Source: Aliicoccus persicus (GTDB taxonomy: Bacteria > Bacillota > Bacilli > Staphylococcales > Salinicoccaceae). Taken from it: a DNA stretch of 64,000 nucleotides. Location: NCBI RefSeq assembly GCF_900110815.1, contig NZ_FOIT01000001.1, positions 626,307-690,306 on the forward strand, read 5' to 3'. Positions 1 through 8,863 of this stretch are shown here, piece after piece. The notes below the pieces were generated by a model. It was not told the DNA's origin and made no database searches. It was given only the letters and a program-made list of their open reading frames with translations. The stretch's first letter is position 1. Each line of letters opens with the position of its first letter. Made by a program: the position numbers and the translations under genes.

Positions 1-25
1 ATTAATGTTCAACTTTCACACGTGA

Positions 26-41
26 GTTCATTGAAATGAAC
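26..41. repeat. Short inverted repeat in non-coding left end
   Basis: GTTCAT and ATGAAC pair around a 4-base loop. It lies between two direct copies of the 15-base sequence TGTTCAACTTTCACA (starting near 5 and near 55). No T-run follows, so it does not look like an intrinsic terminator. Part of the repeat-rich gene-free left end. Confidence 0.4.
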
Positions 42-86
42 ACTTGATGCAATTAGTGTTCAACTTTCACATGTTACTCCAGGATT

Positions 87-171
87 GGAACTTCGCGACG
101 AAAAATTATGCTGAAGTTCCAATTTTTCTTCGGTGTGGGAACTTCACAACGAAAAATCACCGCGAAGTTCC
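87..171. repeat. Two copies of a 34-bp hairpin unit
   Basis: Two units (87-120 and 138-171), each 34 bp, begin with GGAACTTC and end with its exact reverse complement GAAGTTCC. The internal part shares ACGAAAAAT, while the rest of the loop differs between the two copies. Copy starts are 51 bp apart. Conserved stems with a partly conserved loop look like a small palindromic intergenic repeat family rather than coding sequence. An 86-codon open frame runs across them but has no clear ribosome site and no recognisable family. Confidence 0.7.
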
Positions 172-280
172 GCGAAACAGAATCTCTATCTACTTGTTGA
201 TGATAAAACGTGGTGATATGGACATTTATGCAAGATACACTAAATCAAAAGAACAGCATATGACTCATATCAACGATATT

Positions 281-362
281 GTCCTAGGGAAGAGTGATTC
301 CTAACACATAATCGTCGTTTTGTCCTAAGGAGACTTGCTCCTTGACACATAATCGTCGATTT
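281..362. repeat. Tandem repeat family A: two copies, 41-bp period
   Basis: Copies at 281-321 and 322-362 both start GTCCTA and share ACACATAATCGTCG near their ends (304 and 345). The period is exactly 41 bp. Each copy starts with a short imperfect inverted repeat (GTCCT...AGGA type). The array runs directly into a second, unrelated-looking array of the same period. 41 is not a multiple of three, so the reading frame shifts at each copy, which argues against a protein repeat. Confidence 0.75.
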
Positions 363-367
363 GTGTT

Positions 368-540
368 GCTCGTTGGCGTGATTCCAGTTTTAATGGACAG
401 CGAGCGCTGCCCGTTGGCGGAATTCGAGTTTTAACGGACAGCGAGCGCTGCTCGTTGGCGCGATTCGAGTTGTAATGGACAGCGAGCGTTGCTCGTTGGC
501 GCGAATACAGTTTTAACGGTCGGCGAGCAACGTTCGTTGA
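368..540. repeat. Tandem repeat family B: four copies, 41-bp period
   Basis: Copies start at 368, 409, 450 and 491. Each opens with GCTCGTTGGCG (one copy GCCCGTTGGCG), continues through an ATTC/AATAC-AGTTTTAA block and ends CGGACAGCGAGC or a close variant. A decayed fragment continues to about 540. The junction between copies (AGCGAGCGCTGCTCGTTGG) folds back on itself as AGCGAGC / GCTCGTT around GCT, so each boundary can form a hairpin. The 41-bp period matches family A next door. Function unknown. Confidence 0.85.
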
Positions 541-591
541 CCGTTGTTGCTTCTCACCCTCACCGCACACCAAACCTACACCAACCCACAC

Positions 592-625
592 AAAAAAGCC
601 ACCCTCCATCAATCAAAGGGTGGCT
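592..625 (-). terminator. Terminator of the citZ-icd operon
   Basis: AGCCACCCT (597-605) pairs with AGGGTGGCT (617-625) around an 11-base loop. On the minus strand the stem is followed by a run of six T. It lies just past the icd stop codon. Confidence 0.85.
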
Positions 626-643
626 CAGATCTCAAAACCAAGA

Positions 644-1909
644 TTACATATTTTTAACGAGTTCTTCACCGAACTCTGAACATTTCACTTCAGTTGCGCC
701 ATCCATCAGACGGGCAAAGTCATACGTCACAACTTTAGAAGCAATTGTCTTCTCCATTGATGCTGTAATTAAATCAGCAGCTTCTTGCCAACCTAAATGC
801 TCAAGCATTAACACACCACTCAAAATAACTGATGAAGGGTTCACCTTATCTAGTCCAGCATATTTAGGTGCCGTACCGTGTGTTGCTTCAAAAATTGCAT
901 GACCCGTTTCGTAGTTGATGTTCGCACCTGGTGCGATACCAATACCACCAACTTGTGCAGCCAGTGCATCTGATACATAGTCACCGTTTAAGTTCATCGT
1001 CGCAACAACATCAAAGTCTTTTGGACGTGTTAAGATCTGCTGTAAGAAGATGTCTGCAATCGCATCTTTAACAATTAACTTACCTGCTGCTTCAGCTTCG
1101 CCTTGTTTTTTATCGGCAGCTTCGCGCCCTTCAGCTTCAGCGATCTTATCGTATTCGTTCCAAGTGAAGACCTTATCACCAAATTCACGTTCTGCTAAGT
1201 CATAGCCCCATGACTTAAAGGCACCTTCAGTGAACTTCATGATGTTCCCTTTGTGTACAAGTGTGACTGATTTTCTGTTGTTATCCAAAGCATACTGAAT
1301 TGCTGATCGAACAAGGCGTTCTGTACCTTCTTTAGATACTGGTTTAATACCGATACCAGATGTCTCAGGGAAACGGATGTTTTTCTGACCCATTTCATTT
1401 TGTAAGAAATCAATCACTTTCTTCACTTCGTCCGTGCCTTCTTTAAACTCAATACCTGCATAGATGTCTTCAGTGTTTTCACGGAAGATTACCATATCAG
1501 TATCTTCTGGACGTTTCACTGGTGAAGGTACACCTGTGAAGTATCGAACAGGTCGTAAGCAAGCAAACAAGTCTAGCTCCTGACGGAGTGCAACGTTCAA
1601 TGAGCGAAATCCGCCACCTATTGGTGTCGTTAATGGTCCTTTAATTGCAATTAAATACTCATCGATTGTATCGAGTGTTTCCTGAGGTAACCATTCGCCT
1701 GTTTGATCGAATGCTTTTTTTCCCGCAAGTACTTCTTTCCACTCAATTTTTTTCTCGCCATTATATGCTTTTTCAACCGCTGCATCTAATACTTTTACTG
1801 CTGCGCTCCATATATCTGGACCTGTTCCATCACCTTCGATGAATGGAATAATCGGATTATTTGGTACATTTAATACACCGTTCGTTGTTGATACTTTTTC
1901 TCCAGCCAT
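644..1909 (-). CDS. icd: NADP-dependent isocitrate dehydrogenase
   Basis: Oxidatively decarboxylates isocitrate to 2-oxoglutarate in the TCA cycle, producing NADPH. The 421-residue length is that of bacterial Icd (about 420). Visible signatures are [12 protein letters not shown] (residues 23-34), the isocitrate-binding segment [13 protein letters not shown] with Ser103 at the position phosphorylated in E. coli Icd, the metal-binding [14 protein letters not shown] segment, and HGTAPKYAG, where Lys-Tyr is typical of NADP specificity. The start has a strong AGGAGG site. It lies 21 bp downstream of citZ on the same strand, so the two are almost certainly one transcript ending at the hairpin near 610. 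No mdh follows, as in staphylococci. Confidence 0.97.
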   Translation of the reverse strand: MAGEKVSTTNGVLNVPNNPIIPFIEGDGTGPDIWSAAVKVLDAAVEKAYNGEKKIEWKEVLAGKKAFDQTGEWLPQETLDTIDEYLIAIKGPLTTPIGGGFRSLNVALRQELDLFACLRPVRYFTGVPSPVKRPEDTDMVIFRENTEDIYAGIEFKEGTDEVKKVIDFLQNEMGQKNIRFPETSGIGIKPVSKEGTERLVRSAIQYALDNNRKSVTLVHKGNIMKFTEGAFKSWGYDLAEREFGDKVFTWNEYDKIAEAEGREAADKKQGEAEAAGKLIVKDAIADIFLQQILTRPKDFDVVATMNLNGDYVSDALAAQVGGIGIAPGANINYETGHAIFEATHGTAPKYAGLDKVNPSSVILSGVLMLEHLGWQEAADLITASMEKTIASKVVTYDFARLMDGATEVKCSEFGEELVKNM

Positions 1910-1930
1910 GTATATCCTCCTAAAATTATA

Positions 1931-3049
1931 TTAATTTCTCTCATCAATTGATGTATATTTTCTTACATCTGGGCCGACATACTCCGCACGTGGTCGAATC
2001 AGACGGTTGTCAGCATATTGCTCAAGAATATGCGCTAACCAACCTGACACACGACTCAATGTGAAGATCGGAGTAAATAAATCATGATCGATACCCAGTG
2101 AGTGATAGACTGTCGCACTGTAGAAGTCTACGTTTGGCAATAAACCTTTTTCATTCTTCACAATTTCAGCAATGCGAGATGACATTTCATGAAGTTCAGG
2201 TTCGCCTTGTTGTTCAGTTAACAACTTAGACATCTCTTTTAAGTACTTCGCACGTGGGTCACCTTCTTTATACACGCGGTGTCCCATACCCATAATTTTT
2301 TCTTTATTTTCAAGTTTACTGTGAATGTACGCATCCACGTTATCAAGTGAACCAATTTCACCTAACATTTTCATTACTGCTTCATTTGCACCACCATGAA
2401 GTGGTCCTTTTAAAGCACCTGCTGCAGCAACGACACCTGAATATATATCTGATAATGTCGCCACACATACACGTGCAGTAAATGTAGAAGCATTTAACTC
2501 ATGATCTGCATGAAGAATCAACGCTTTATTGATTGCTTCTTCTTCAACATCACTTGGTAACTCACCATTTAACATATATAAGAAATTTGCTGCGAATGAA
2601 AGGTCAGAATTTGGTTCTATAATATCTTTGTTATTTCTAACACGTGCTATTCCCGCAACAAGTGAAGCGACTTTCGCTTGAATGCGAATTGCTTTTTCCT
2701 TGTTCTTTTCTTCACTCATATCATCTGCATCTTCATCAAAATGAGCCAACATAGAAATCGATGTACGCAGTGCTGCCATCGGATGCACCTTCGTTAAATC
2801 ATAAGATTTAAGATGTGCTTTCATACCATCTTCTAAGCTCATGTATGAATTTAGTTTTGCTTTGAAATCAGCAAGTTCTGCTTTGTTAGGCAACTTTTGA
2901 TTCCAAATAAGATAAACGACTTCTTCAAACTGAGCATTCTCTGTTAAGTCGTCAATTTCATAACCACTATATGTCAATTGCGTTCCGATGATCGAGCTAA
3001 TTTTCGTCTCAGCCGCAACGATACCTTCGAGACCTTTCTTTTCTGCCAT
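1931..3049 (-). CDS. citZ: Citrate synthase
   Basis: Condenses acetyl-CoA and oxaloacetate to citrate, the first TCA step. The protein is about 372 residues, typical of the short Gram-positive type. Catalytic motifs are visible: GPLHGGANEAV (first His), MGMGHRVYKEGDPRA (second His) and VDFYSATVYHSLGI (catalytic Asp). Two in-frame ATG codons sit at 3055 and 3049. The AGGAG site ends only one base before the first but about seven before the second, so 3049 is preferred. The upstream gap has a promoter-like pair and a CcpC/CcpE-type box, described separately. icd follows in the same operon. Confidence 0.96.
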   Translation of the reverse strand: MAEKKGLEGIVAAETKISSIIGTQLTYSGYEIDDLTENAQFEEVVYLIWNQKLPNKAELADFKAKLNSYMSLEDGMKAHLKSYDLTKVHPMAALRTSISMLAHFDEDADDMSEEKNKEKAIRIQAKVASLVAGIARVRNNKDIIEPNSDLSFAANFLYMLNGELPSDVEEEAINKALILHADHELNASTFTARVCVATLSDIYSGVVAAAGALKGPLHGGANEAVMKMLGEIGSLDNVDAYIHSKLENKEKIMGMGHRVYKEGDPRAKYLKEMSKLLTEQQGEPELHEMSSRIAEIVKNEKGLLPNVDFYSATVYHSLGIDHDLFTPIFTLSRVSGWLAHILEQYADNRLIRPRAEYVGPDVRKYTSIDERN

Positions 3050-3112
3050 ATTCATTCTCCTTTGTAGATTTTATCAATGTCAGGTTAAGACATTTTTGTA
3101 TCCTTATATATA

Positions 3113-3141
3113 ATTTTAAAGTATTTGAATGAACTTCTCAA
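3113..3141 (-). promoter_or_regulatory. Predicted citZ promoter
   Basis: On the minus strand TTGAGA (3136-3141) and TAAAAT (3113-3118) are separated by 17 bases. The inferred start is near 3106, giving a leader of about 57 bases before citZ. Confidence 0.6.
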
Positions 3142-3142
3142 T

Positions 3143-3157
3143 ATAAGAAACATTTAT
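3143..3157. promoter_or_regulatory. ATAA-N7-TTAT box upstream of citZ (CcpC/CcpE type)
   Basis: ATAA, seven bases, then TTAT. This is the dyad bound by the LysR-type regulators CcpC of Bacillus subtilis and CcpE of Staphylococcus aureus at citrate-cycle promoters. It abuts the predicted -35 hexamer of citZ, centred near -44, a common position for an activator. The motif is short and the sequence is AT-rich, so chance occurrence is possible; the location is what makes it credible. Confidence 0.55.
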
Positions 3158-3185
3158 AGTACTTATTTACAATGATAAGTTTTTG

Positions 3186-4100
3186 TTACTCAGCGTCCTC
3201 ATTATCTGTACCTTCTACTTCTGTTTCATCAGTTTCAGCTTCTTCATCCGATTCAAACGAATCGACATTCTCTTCTGCCTCTTCCTCTGTCACTTCATCA
3301 TTACCTTCAGATGCGCCTTCTGGTGAAGATAATTCTGATGGTGCACCATCAGGTAACACGATAAAATCAATGTTGCCGACATTCAATACTTCAATATCTG
3401 TTTGGATACCGATATCGGAATCTGTCGTTGTAATCGTAATATTTAAGTTTGCATCCGTGTAAACAAAATCGCTATTAAAATTAATTTCTACTTCACCGCT
3501 CACATCTTCTGCACGTTCTTCAAACAATGCTAAATCATTTTCATCAAGGAATGGTGTTAAATCACTCAATTCATTAATCTCACTAATGATTGTATAGCCA
3601 TCCGTCGAGTTTGTTAATTCAGCTTCGCTAAACTTATCCAGTGTTTCTAGCAAATCACCATAAGTGGCCCCTTCATTTGTGATGTCTGCCTCTAGGTCAG
3701 TAAACTCTTCATTTCTATGTGTGAAGCTGTTGCCATCTTGTAAATAATAATGCGTGACTGTATTACCATCACTATCTAAAAACTGAAGCTGTAAATTCCC
3801 ATCTTCATCTATCATTGTCGACGAAGTACTATCTGTGATATCTTCTTCAATCGTCATCTGAGTCGTCAACACGACTTCGTGACTGATGACATCACCATGA
3901 AGTGATTGAGCTTCTTCGATTACAGCTGCTGCGGTATCGATCGTTTCTTCGCTTGTTTCTTCACTTGTCTCTTCTGATTCCTCTTCGTCTGTACTTTCCT
4001 CTTCTGTATCCACTTCTTCTTCTGGTTCTTCTTCAGGTTCATCGTTACCACAGGCAGCAAGTAATAGTACAACGCCTGTTGCTAATAAAATCTTCTTCAT
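3186..4100 (-). CDS. Acidic secreted lipoprotein, function unknown
   Basis: The 304-residue protein has a lipoprotein signal: MKK, a hydrophobic stretch, then LLAAC with the lipidated Cys at residue 17. About 40 residues of Glu/Asp/Ser/Thr follow (repeats of EEE and SEETSEET), a likely flexible spacer. A central region of about 180 residues looks beta-rich, with phrases such as DEDGNLQLQFLDSDGN, and recalls LolA-fold lipoproteins such as DUF6612, but I cannot confirm a family. The C-terminal 45 residues are again very acidic. It starts 24 bp after the pyk stop with a good AGGAG site, so it is probably co-transcribed with pfkA-pyk. Expected on the outer face of the membrane. Confidence 0.85.
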   Translation of the reverse strand: MKKILLATGVVLLLAACGNDEPEEEPEEEVDTEEESTDEEESEETSEETSEETIDTAAAVIEEAQSLHGDVISHEVVLTTQMTIEEDITDSTSSTMIDEDGNLQLQFLDSDGNTVTHYYLQDGNSFTHRNEEFTDLEADITNEGATYGDLLETLDKFSEAELTNSTDGYTIISEINELSDLTPFLDENDLALFEERAEDVSGEVEINFNSDFVYTDANLNITITTTDSDIGIQTDIEVLNVGNIDFIVLPDGAPSELSSPEGASEGNDEVTEEEAEENVDSFESDEEAETDETEVEGTDNEDAE

Positions 4101-4124
4101 ACAAACACTCCTAACTCCGTAAGG

Positions 4125-5885
4125 TTATAATACTTTCGCGTGACCGTTAAAGACATTGTTCTGTTCTGAATCCACGGTTACGGTCATATCATTTTTCAAG
4201 ATTGTCAATGCTTCTTTTGCACCGACTATCGTTGGTAATTCTAAGTTTAATCCGACGATTGCACCGGTAGAAGTCAGTCCACCTTCAACCGTTACCAGTG
4301 CTGCTGCTTCTTTCAAATACGGTGTCATCTCTTGAGTGACTGACTGAACAACAACGACTTTGTTTGCAAGTTGTGTCTCTGATAAATCCTCAATGGTATG
4401 CGCAATTAATACTTGGCCAACCGCACTTTTACGTCCGATCCCTTGTGCTCGAATTAACACATCACCAACGATGTGCAGTTTCATTAAGTTCGTCGTACCC
4501 GCTTCACCTGTCGGTACACCAGCAGTAATAATCAATAAATCACCTGTTGATGCATATCCTTTTTCAATCGTCACACTCACAGATGTATTTAACACACCAT
4601 CTGTATCATATATGCCATCCGTAACAATCGGTGTGACACCCCATACAAGTTGCAATTGTCTCGCAACATATTCATGTGGTGTAACAGCAATGATATTCGA
4701 TTTCGGTCGGTATTTTGAAATCATACGTGCGGTGTGACCCGATTCAGTTGAGGCAACAATTGCTTTTGAATCGAGATTGAGTGCAGTATGTGCTACCGAT
4801 ACTCCAATCGCAGTGACAAGATTCGTTTCTTGTTGTTTCGTACGATACGATAACATTTTTTTATAGTCTTGTGCTTCTTCTGCTCTTACTGCGATCTTTG
4901 CCATCGTGCTTACCGCTTCTTCAGGATAATCTCCTGCAGCTGTCTCACCACTTAACATTACCGCATCGCTGCCATCGTAGATTGCATTTGCAACGTCACT
5001 TGCTTCTGCACGTGTACAGCGTGGATTATGTTGCATTGAATCTAACATTTGCGTTGCCGTAATGACCGGTTTACCAAGTTCATTACAGATGCGAATCAGG
5101 TCCTTTTGAACCATCGGCACGCTCTCCGGTGGAATTTCAACACCCATGTCACCGCGTGCAACCATCAATCCTTCTGATACTTCAAGGATTTCATGGATGT
5201 TATCAATACCCTCTTGGTTTTCAATCTTTGGAATGATGTTAATGTAATTCGCATCATTATTTTCTAACAGTTCTCTAATTTCCAATACATCGCTATTGCT
5301 TCTGATAAATGATGCAGCAATAAAATCTACTTTTTCTTCAATACCAAATAAAATATCAGCTTTGTCTTTCTCCGTTAATCCAGGTAGTTTCAGCGATACG
5401 CCAGGTACGTTCACACCTTTTTTATTTTTCAACAGACCGTTGTTCATTACTTTACAAGTGATTGTCCCATTGGCTTTATCGATGGATTCTACGATCAATT
5501 CAACCAGTCCATCATCTAGCAAAATGGTATCTGACTCTGAAATATCTTCAATTAATTGATCATAAGTAACAGAGAATCGTTCATTATTTCCGAGTACTTC
5601 AGTCATTGAAATGTCGATCGTTTGTCCTCTCTCTAACTCGACTTGATCATTTTCCATATTGTGTGTGCGGATTTCAGGCCCTTTCGTGTCGAGTAAAATT
5701 GCGACTGTCTTATCCAATTTTCTTGCAATCATTCTTATGTTGTCTATTCTCGCTTTATGCTCCTCGTGGTCTCCGTGTGAGAAGTTAAGTCTAGCAACAT
5801 TCATACCTGCTAAAATTAGTTTTTCTAACATTTCTGGTGATTCAGATGCCGGACCGATCGTACAGACGATTTTTGTTTTACGCAT
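4125..5885 (-). CDS. pyk: Pyruvate kinase with C-terminal PEP-utiliser-like domain
   Basis: Transfers phosphate from phosphoenolpyruvate to ADP, the last glycolytic step. I place the start at 5885 ([14 protein letters not shown]), directly behind AGGAGGATATC; the longer frame upstream has no support. That gives 586 residues, the length of Bacillus and Staphylococcus enzymes carrying an extra C-terminal domain. Motifs include ARLNFSHG (substrate), [12 protein letters not shown] (metal and PEP site) and [10 protein letters not shown]. The extra domain has [11 protein letters not shown] near residue 535, where related PEP-utiliser domains have GGxTSHAA; the His is replaced by Thr540. It follows pfkA by 10 bp, so the pair is one operon. 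Confidence 0.96.
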   Translation of the reverse strand: MRKTKIVCTIGPASESPEMLEKLILAGMNVARLNFSHGDHEEHKARIDNIRMIARKLDKTVAILLDTKGPEIRTHNMENDQVELERGQTIDISMTEVLGNNERFSVTYDQLIEDISESDTILLDDGLVELIVESIDKANGTITCKVMNNGLLKNKKGVNVPGVSLKLPGLTEKDKADILFGIEEKVDFIAASFIRSNSDVLEIRELLENNDANYINIIPKIENQEGIDNIHEILEVSEGLMVARGDMGVEIPPESVPMVQKDLIRICNELGKPVITATQMLDSMQHNPRCTRAEASDVANAIYDGSDAVMLSGETAAGDYPEEAVSTMAKIAVRAEEAQDYKKMLSYRTKQQETNLVTAIGVSVAHTALNLDSKAIVASTESGHTARMISKYRPKSNIIAVTPHEYVARQLQLVWGVTPIVTDGIYDTDGVLNTSVSVTIEKGYASTGDLLIITAGVPTGEAGTTNLMKLHIVGDVLIRAQGIGRKSAVGQVLIAHTIEDLSETQLANKVVVVQSVTQEMTPYLKEAAALVTVEGGLTSTGAIVGLNLELPTIVGAKEALTILKNDMTVTVDSEQNNVFNGHAKVL

Positions 5886-5895
5886 TGATATCCTC

Positions 5896-6879
<984 letters not shown>

Positions 6880-6993
6880 TCACTTCTTAAAAATACCATA
6901 TTATATATACCCTATTCTATACTAATTAAAGGATGATTAAGAACTTTTAACCCAATTTGCACAATCATTACAATTGAATTGACACGATTCAAA

Positions 6994-7018
6994 AAAACTG
7001 AGGCAAATGCCCCAGTTT
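6994..7018 (-). terminator. Terminator of the nrnA-dnaE-accD-accA operon
   Basis: On the minus strand AACTGGGGC pairs with GCCTCAGTT (one mismatch) around a short loop and is followed by a long T-run. It lies just beyond the accA stop. Confidence 0.85.
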
Positions 7019-7029
7019 CTTATTAGTTT

Positions 7030-7986
7030 TTATTCTTCAATTTCTTCAAACTGACCGATGTTCATATACTTTTCAAATCGGTCCTCTTTTAATGCGTCAC
7101 CATCGAGTGCTTTTAACTCTTTTAAATGTTTTTCAATCATTTCATCAACACTCGAGAACATCGCTGGTTTATCTTTATGTGCACCACCGAGTGGTTCTTT
7201 GATAATATCATCGGCGATTTTTAGTTCAAATAAATCATTTGCTGTAATCTTGAGCGATTCTGCTGCTATTTCCTTAAGTGCAGCGTCTTTAAATAATATA
7301 CTCGCAGCGCCTTCTGGAGATATGACTGAGTAAGTAGCATTTTCGAGCATAAGCAGTCGATTACATACGCCAAGTGCGAGTGCGCCACCTGAACCACCTT
7401 CACCGATAACAATACTGATCACAGGCACTTTTAAGCCGGCCATCTCAACTAAGTTTCGTGCGATTGATTCACTCTGACCACGTTCTTCGGCAGCTTTACC
7501 TGGGTACGCACCTTTCGTATCGACGAAACAGATGATCGGACGATTGAATTTATCAGCTTGTTTCATTAGGCGAAGTGCTTTGCGGTATCCATCTGGATGT
7601 GCCATACCGAAGTTACGTGCAATATTGTCTTTCGTGTTTTCACCACGCTGATGGCCAATTACTGTAACAGGCTTGCCCTTATACGTTGCAATACCACCGA
7701 TTACTGCTTTGTCGTCACTGTAGACACGGTCGCCGTAAAATTCGATATAATCTTCAAATAATGCATCGATATACAGCTGAGTTGTTGGACGTTCAATAAA
7801 CCGTGCAATTTCAACACGTTGCCACGGTTTTAAATGATTATAAATCTCCTCTTGCTTATCAACAAGTTTGCGTTCAAGAAACTCTATCTCTCGCGTCAAA
7901 TCCTGTTTGTTTTTAGTCGCATATTTTTGTAATTCTTTAATTTTTTCGTCGAGTTCAACGAGTGGTCGTTCAAAAGAGAATGCCAT
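7030..7986 (-). CDS. accA: Acetyl-CoA carboxylase, carboxyltransferase alpha subunit
   Basis: Together with AccD, transfers CO2 from carboxybiotin to acetyl-CoA, giving malonyl-CoA for fatty acid synthesis. The protein has 318 residues, the usual size. It has a basic, helical N-terminal part (about 1-75), then a crotonase-like carboxyltransferase core with [16 protein letters not shown] and a glycine-rich acyl-CoA loop, [14 protein letters not shown], near residue 200. The start is backed by AAGGAGG. It begins 3 bp after the accD stop, so the two subunits are translated together. It is the last gene before a strong terminator. Confidence 0.97.
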   Translation of the reverse strand: MAFSFERPLVELDEKIKELQKYATKNKQDLTREIEFLERKLVDKQEEIYNHLKPWQRVEIARFIERPTTQLYIDALFEDYIEFYGDRVYSDDKAVIGGIATYKGKPVTVIGHQRGENTKDNIARNFGMAHPDGYRKALRLMKQADKFNRPIICFVDTKGAYPGKAAEERGQSESIARNLVEMAGLKVPVISIVIGEGGSGGALALGVCNRLLMLENATYSVISPEGAASILFKDAALKEIAAESLKITANDLFELKIADDIIKEPLGGAHKDKPAMFSSVDEMIEKHLKELKALDGDALKEDRFEKYMNIGQFEEIEE

Positions 7987-7989
7987 CGG

Positions 7990-8838
7990 TTATACCTCCT
8001 TGTGCATGCTTAATATTTTCGACAATGTCCGCTTCATGTCTGTGCGATTAACAACACGATCAAGCTGACCGTGTTTCACAAGAAATTCCGCTGTCTGGAA
8101 GTCGTCTGGCAACTTTTCTTTTATTGTCTCTTCAATGACACGTCGACCAGCAAACCCAATCAGTGCGCCCGTCTCAGCCAAGTTAATATCGCCGACAGAT
8201 GCAAAGCTTGCTGACACACCGCCTGTTGTTGGATTCGTCATATATGCAATATAAAGTAGCCCTGCTTCATCGTGGCGCTTTGCCGCAACACTCACCTTTG
8301 CCATCTGCATCAATGAAATGATACCCTCCTGCATTCTGGCACCACCTGAAGCGGTGAAGATGATGATGGGCAAGCGATTTTCAGTCGCATAAGTAAAGCT
8401 GCGCGCTAGCTTTTCACCAACAGCACTTCCCATACTTCCCATTCTAAATCGAGCATCCATGACACACACGACGGCTTCATTACCGTATATCATGCCGCGT
8501 GCTGTTAAGACTGCTTCATTTAAACCCGTCTTCTTCATGTCCCCTTCTAATTTTGACTCATAGTCCGGAAAATCAAGCGGGTTCACCGATACGATTCCGT
8601 TGAAAAGTAACTCGTACTCACTGTTATCCATTAGCGCGTCCAAACGGTCAGGTGCAGTAAACGGCATGTGATGATTACAATTACCACAGACGTTTAAACG
8701 CTTCTTTAAGTCTTTAGTAAATAATATTTTTTTACAATTCGAACATTTGGTCATAATTGCTTCGCTTTGATCCGATGTTTCTTTATTTTGTATATCATTG
8801 GCACGTTTATTTAACTTATAAAACAAATCTTTTAACAT
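7990..8838 (-). CDS. accD: Acetyl-CoA carboxylase, carboxyltransferase beta subunit
   Basis: Partner of AccA in the carboxyltransferase tetramer. The protein has 282 residues. An N-terminal zinc ribbon is visible with Cys32-x2-Cys35 and Cys51-x2-Cys54, typical of Gram-positive AccD. The carboxyltransferase core follows, with [12 protein letters not shown] and [12 protein letters not shown] in the acyl-CoA region. The GGAGG site is about 12 bases from the ATG, rather far. It is preceded by dnaE (25 bp) and followed by accA (3 bp), the standard Firmicutes arrangement. Cytoplasmic. Confidence 0.97.
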   Translation of the reverse strand: MLKDLFYKLNKRANDIQNKETSDQSEAIMTKCSNCKKILFTKDLKKRLNVCGNCNHHMPFTAPDRLDALMDNSEYELLFNGIVSVNPLDFPDYESKLEGDMKKTGLNEAVLTARGMIYGNEAVVCVMDARFRMGSMGSAVGEKLARSFTYATENRLPIIIFTASGGARMQEGIISLMQMAKVSVAAKRHDEAGLLYIAYMTNPTTGGVSASFASVGDINLAETGALIGFAGRRVIEETIKEKLPDDFQTAEFLVKHGQLDRVVNRTDMKRTLSKILSMHKEV

Positions 8839-8863
8839 AATTTAAAATAGCCTCCAACTGTTT

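Noticed and set aside
44-304. An 86-codon open frame across the hairpin units
   Set aside because: It translates the palindromic repeats, has no clear ribosome site and no recognisable protein pattern.
281-540. CRISPR array
   Set aside because: The copies abut, with no unique spacers between them, and no cas gene is in the window.
325-612. A 95-codon minus-strand frame over the 41-bp arrays
   Set aside because: The 41-bp period shifts the frame each copy, so the peptide shows no true protein repeat; its 3' half is only repeat sequence.
3160-3180. ACTTAT/ATAAGT hairpin as terminator of the lipoprotein gene
   Set aside because: Six pairs only, and the T-run is on the wrong side for the minus strand.
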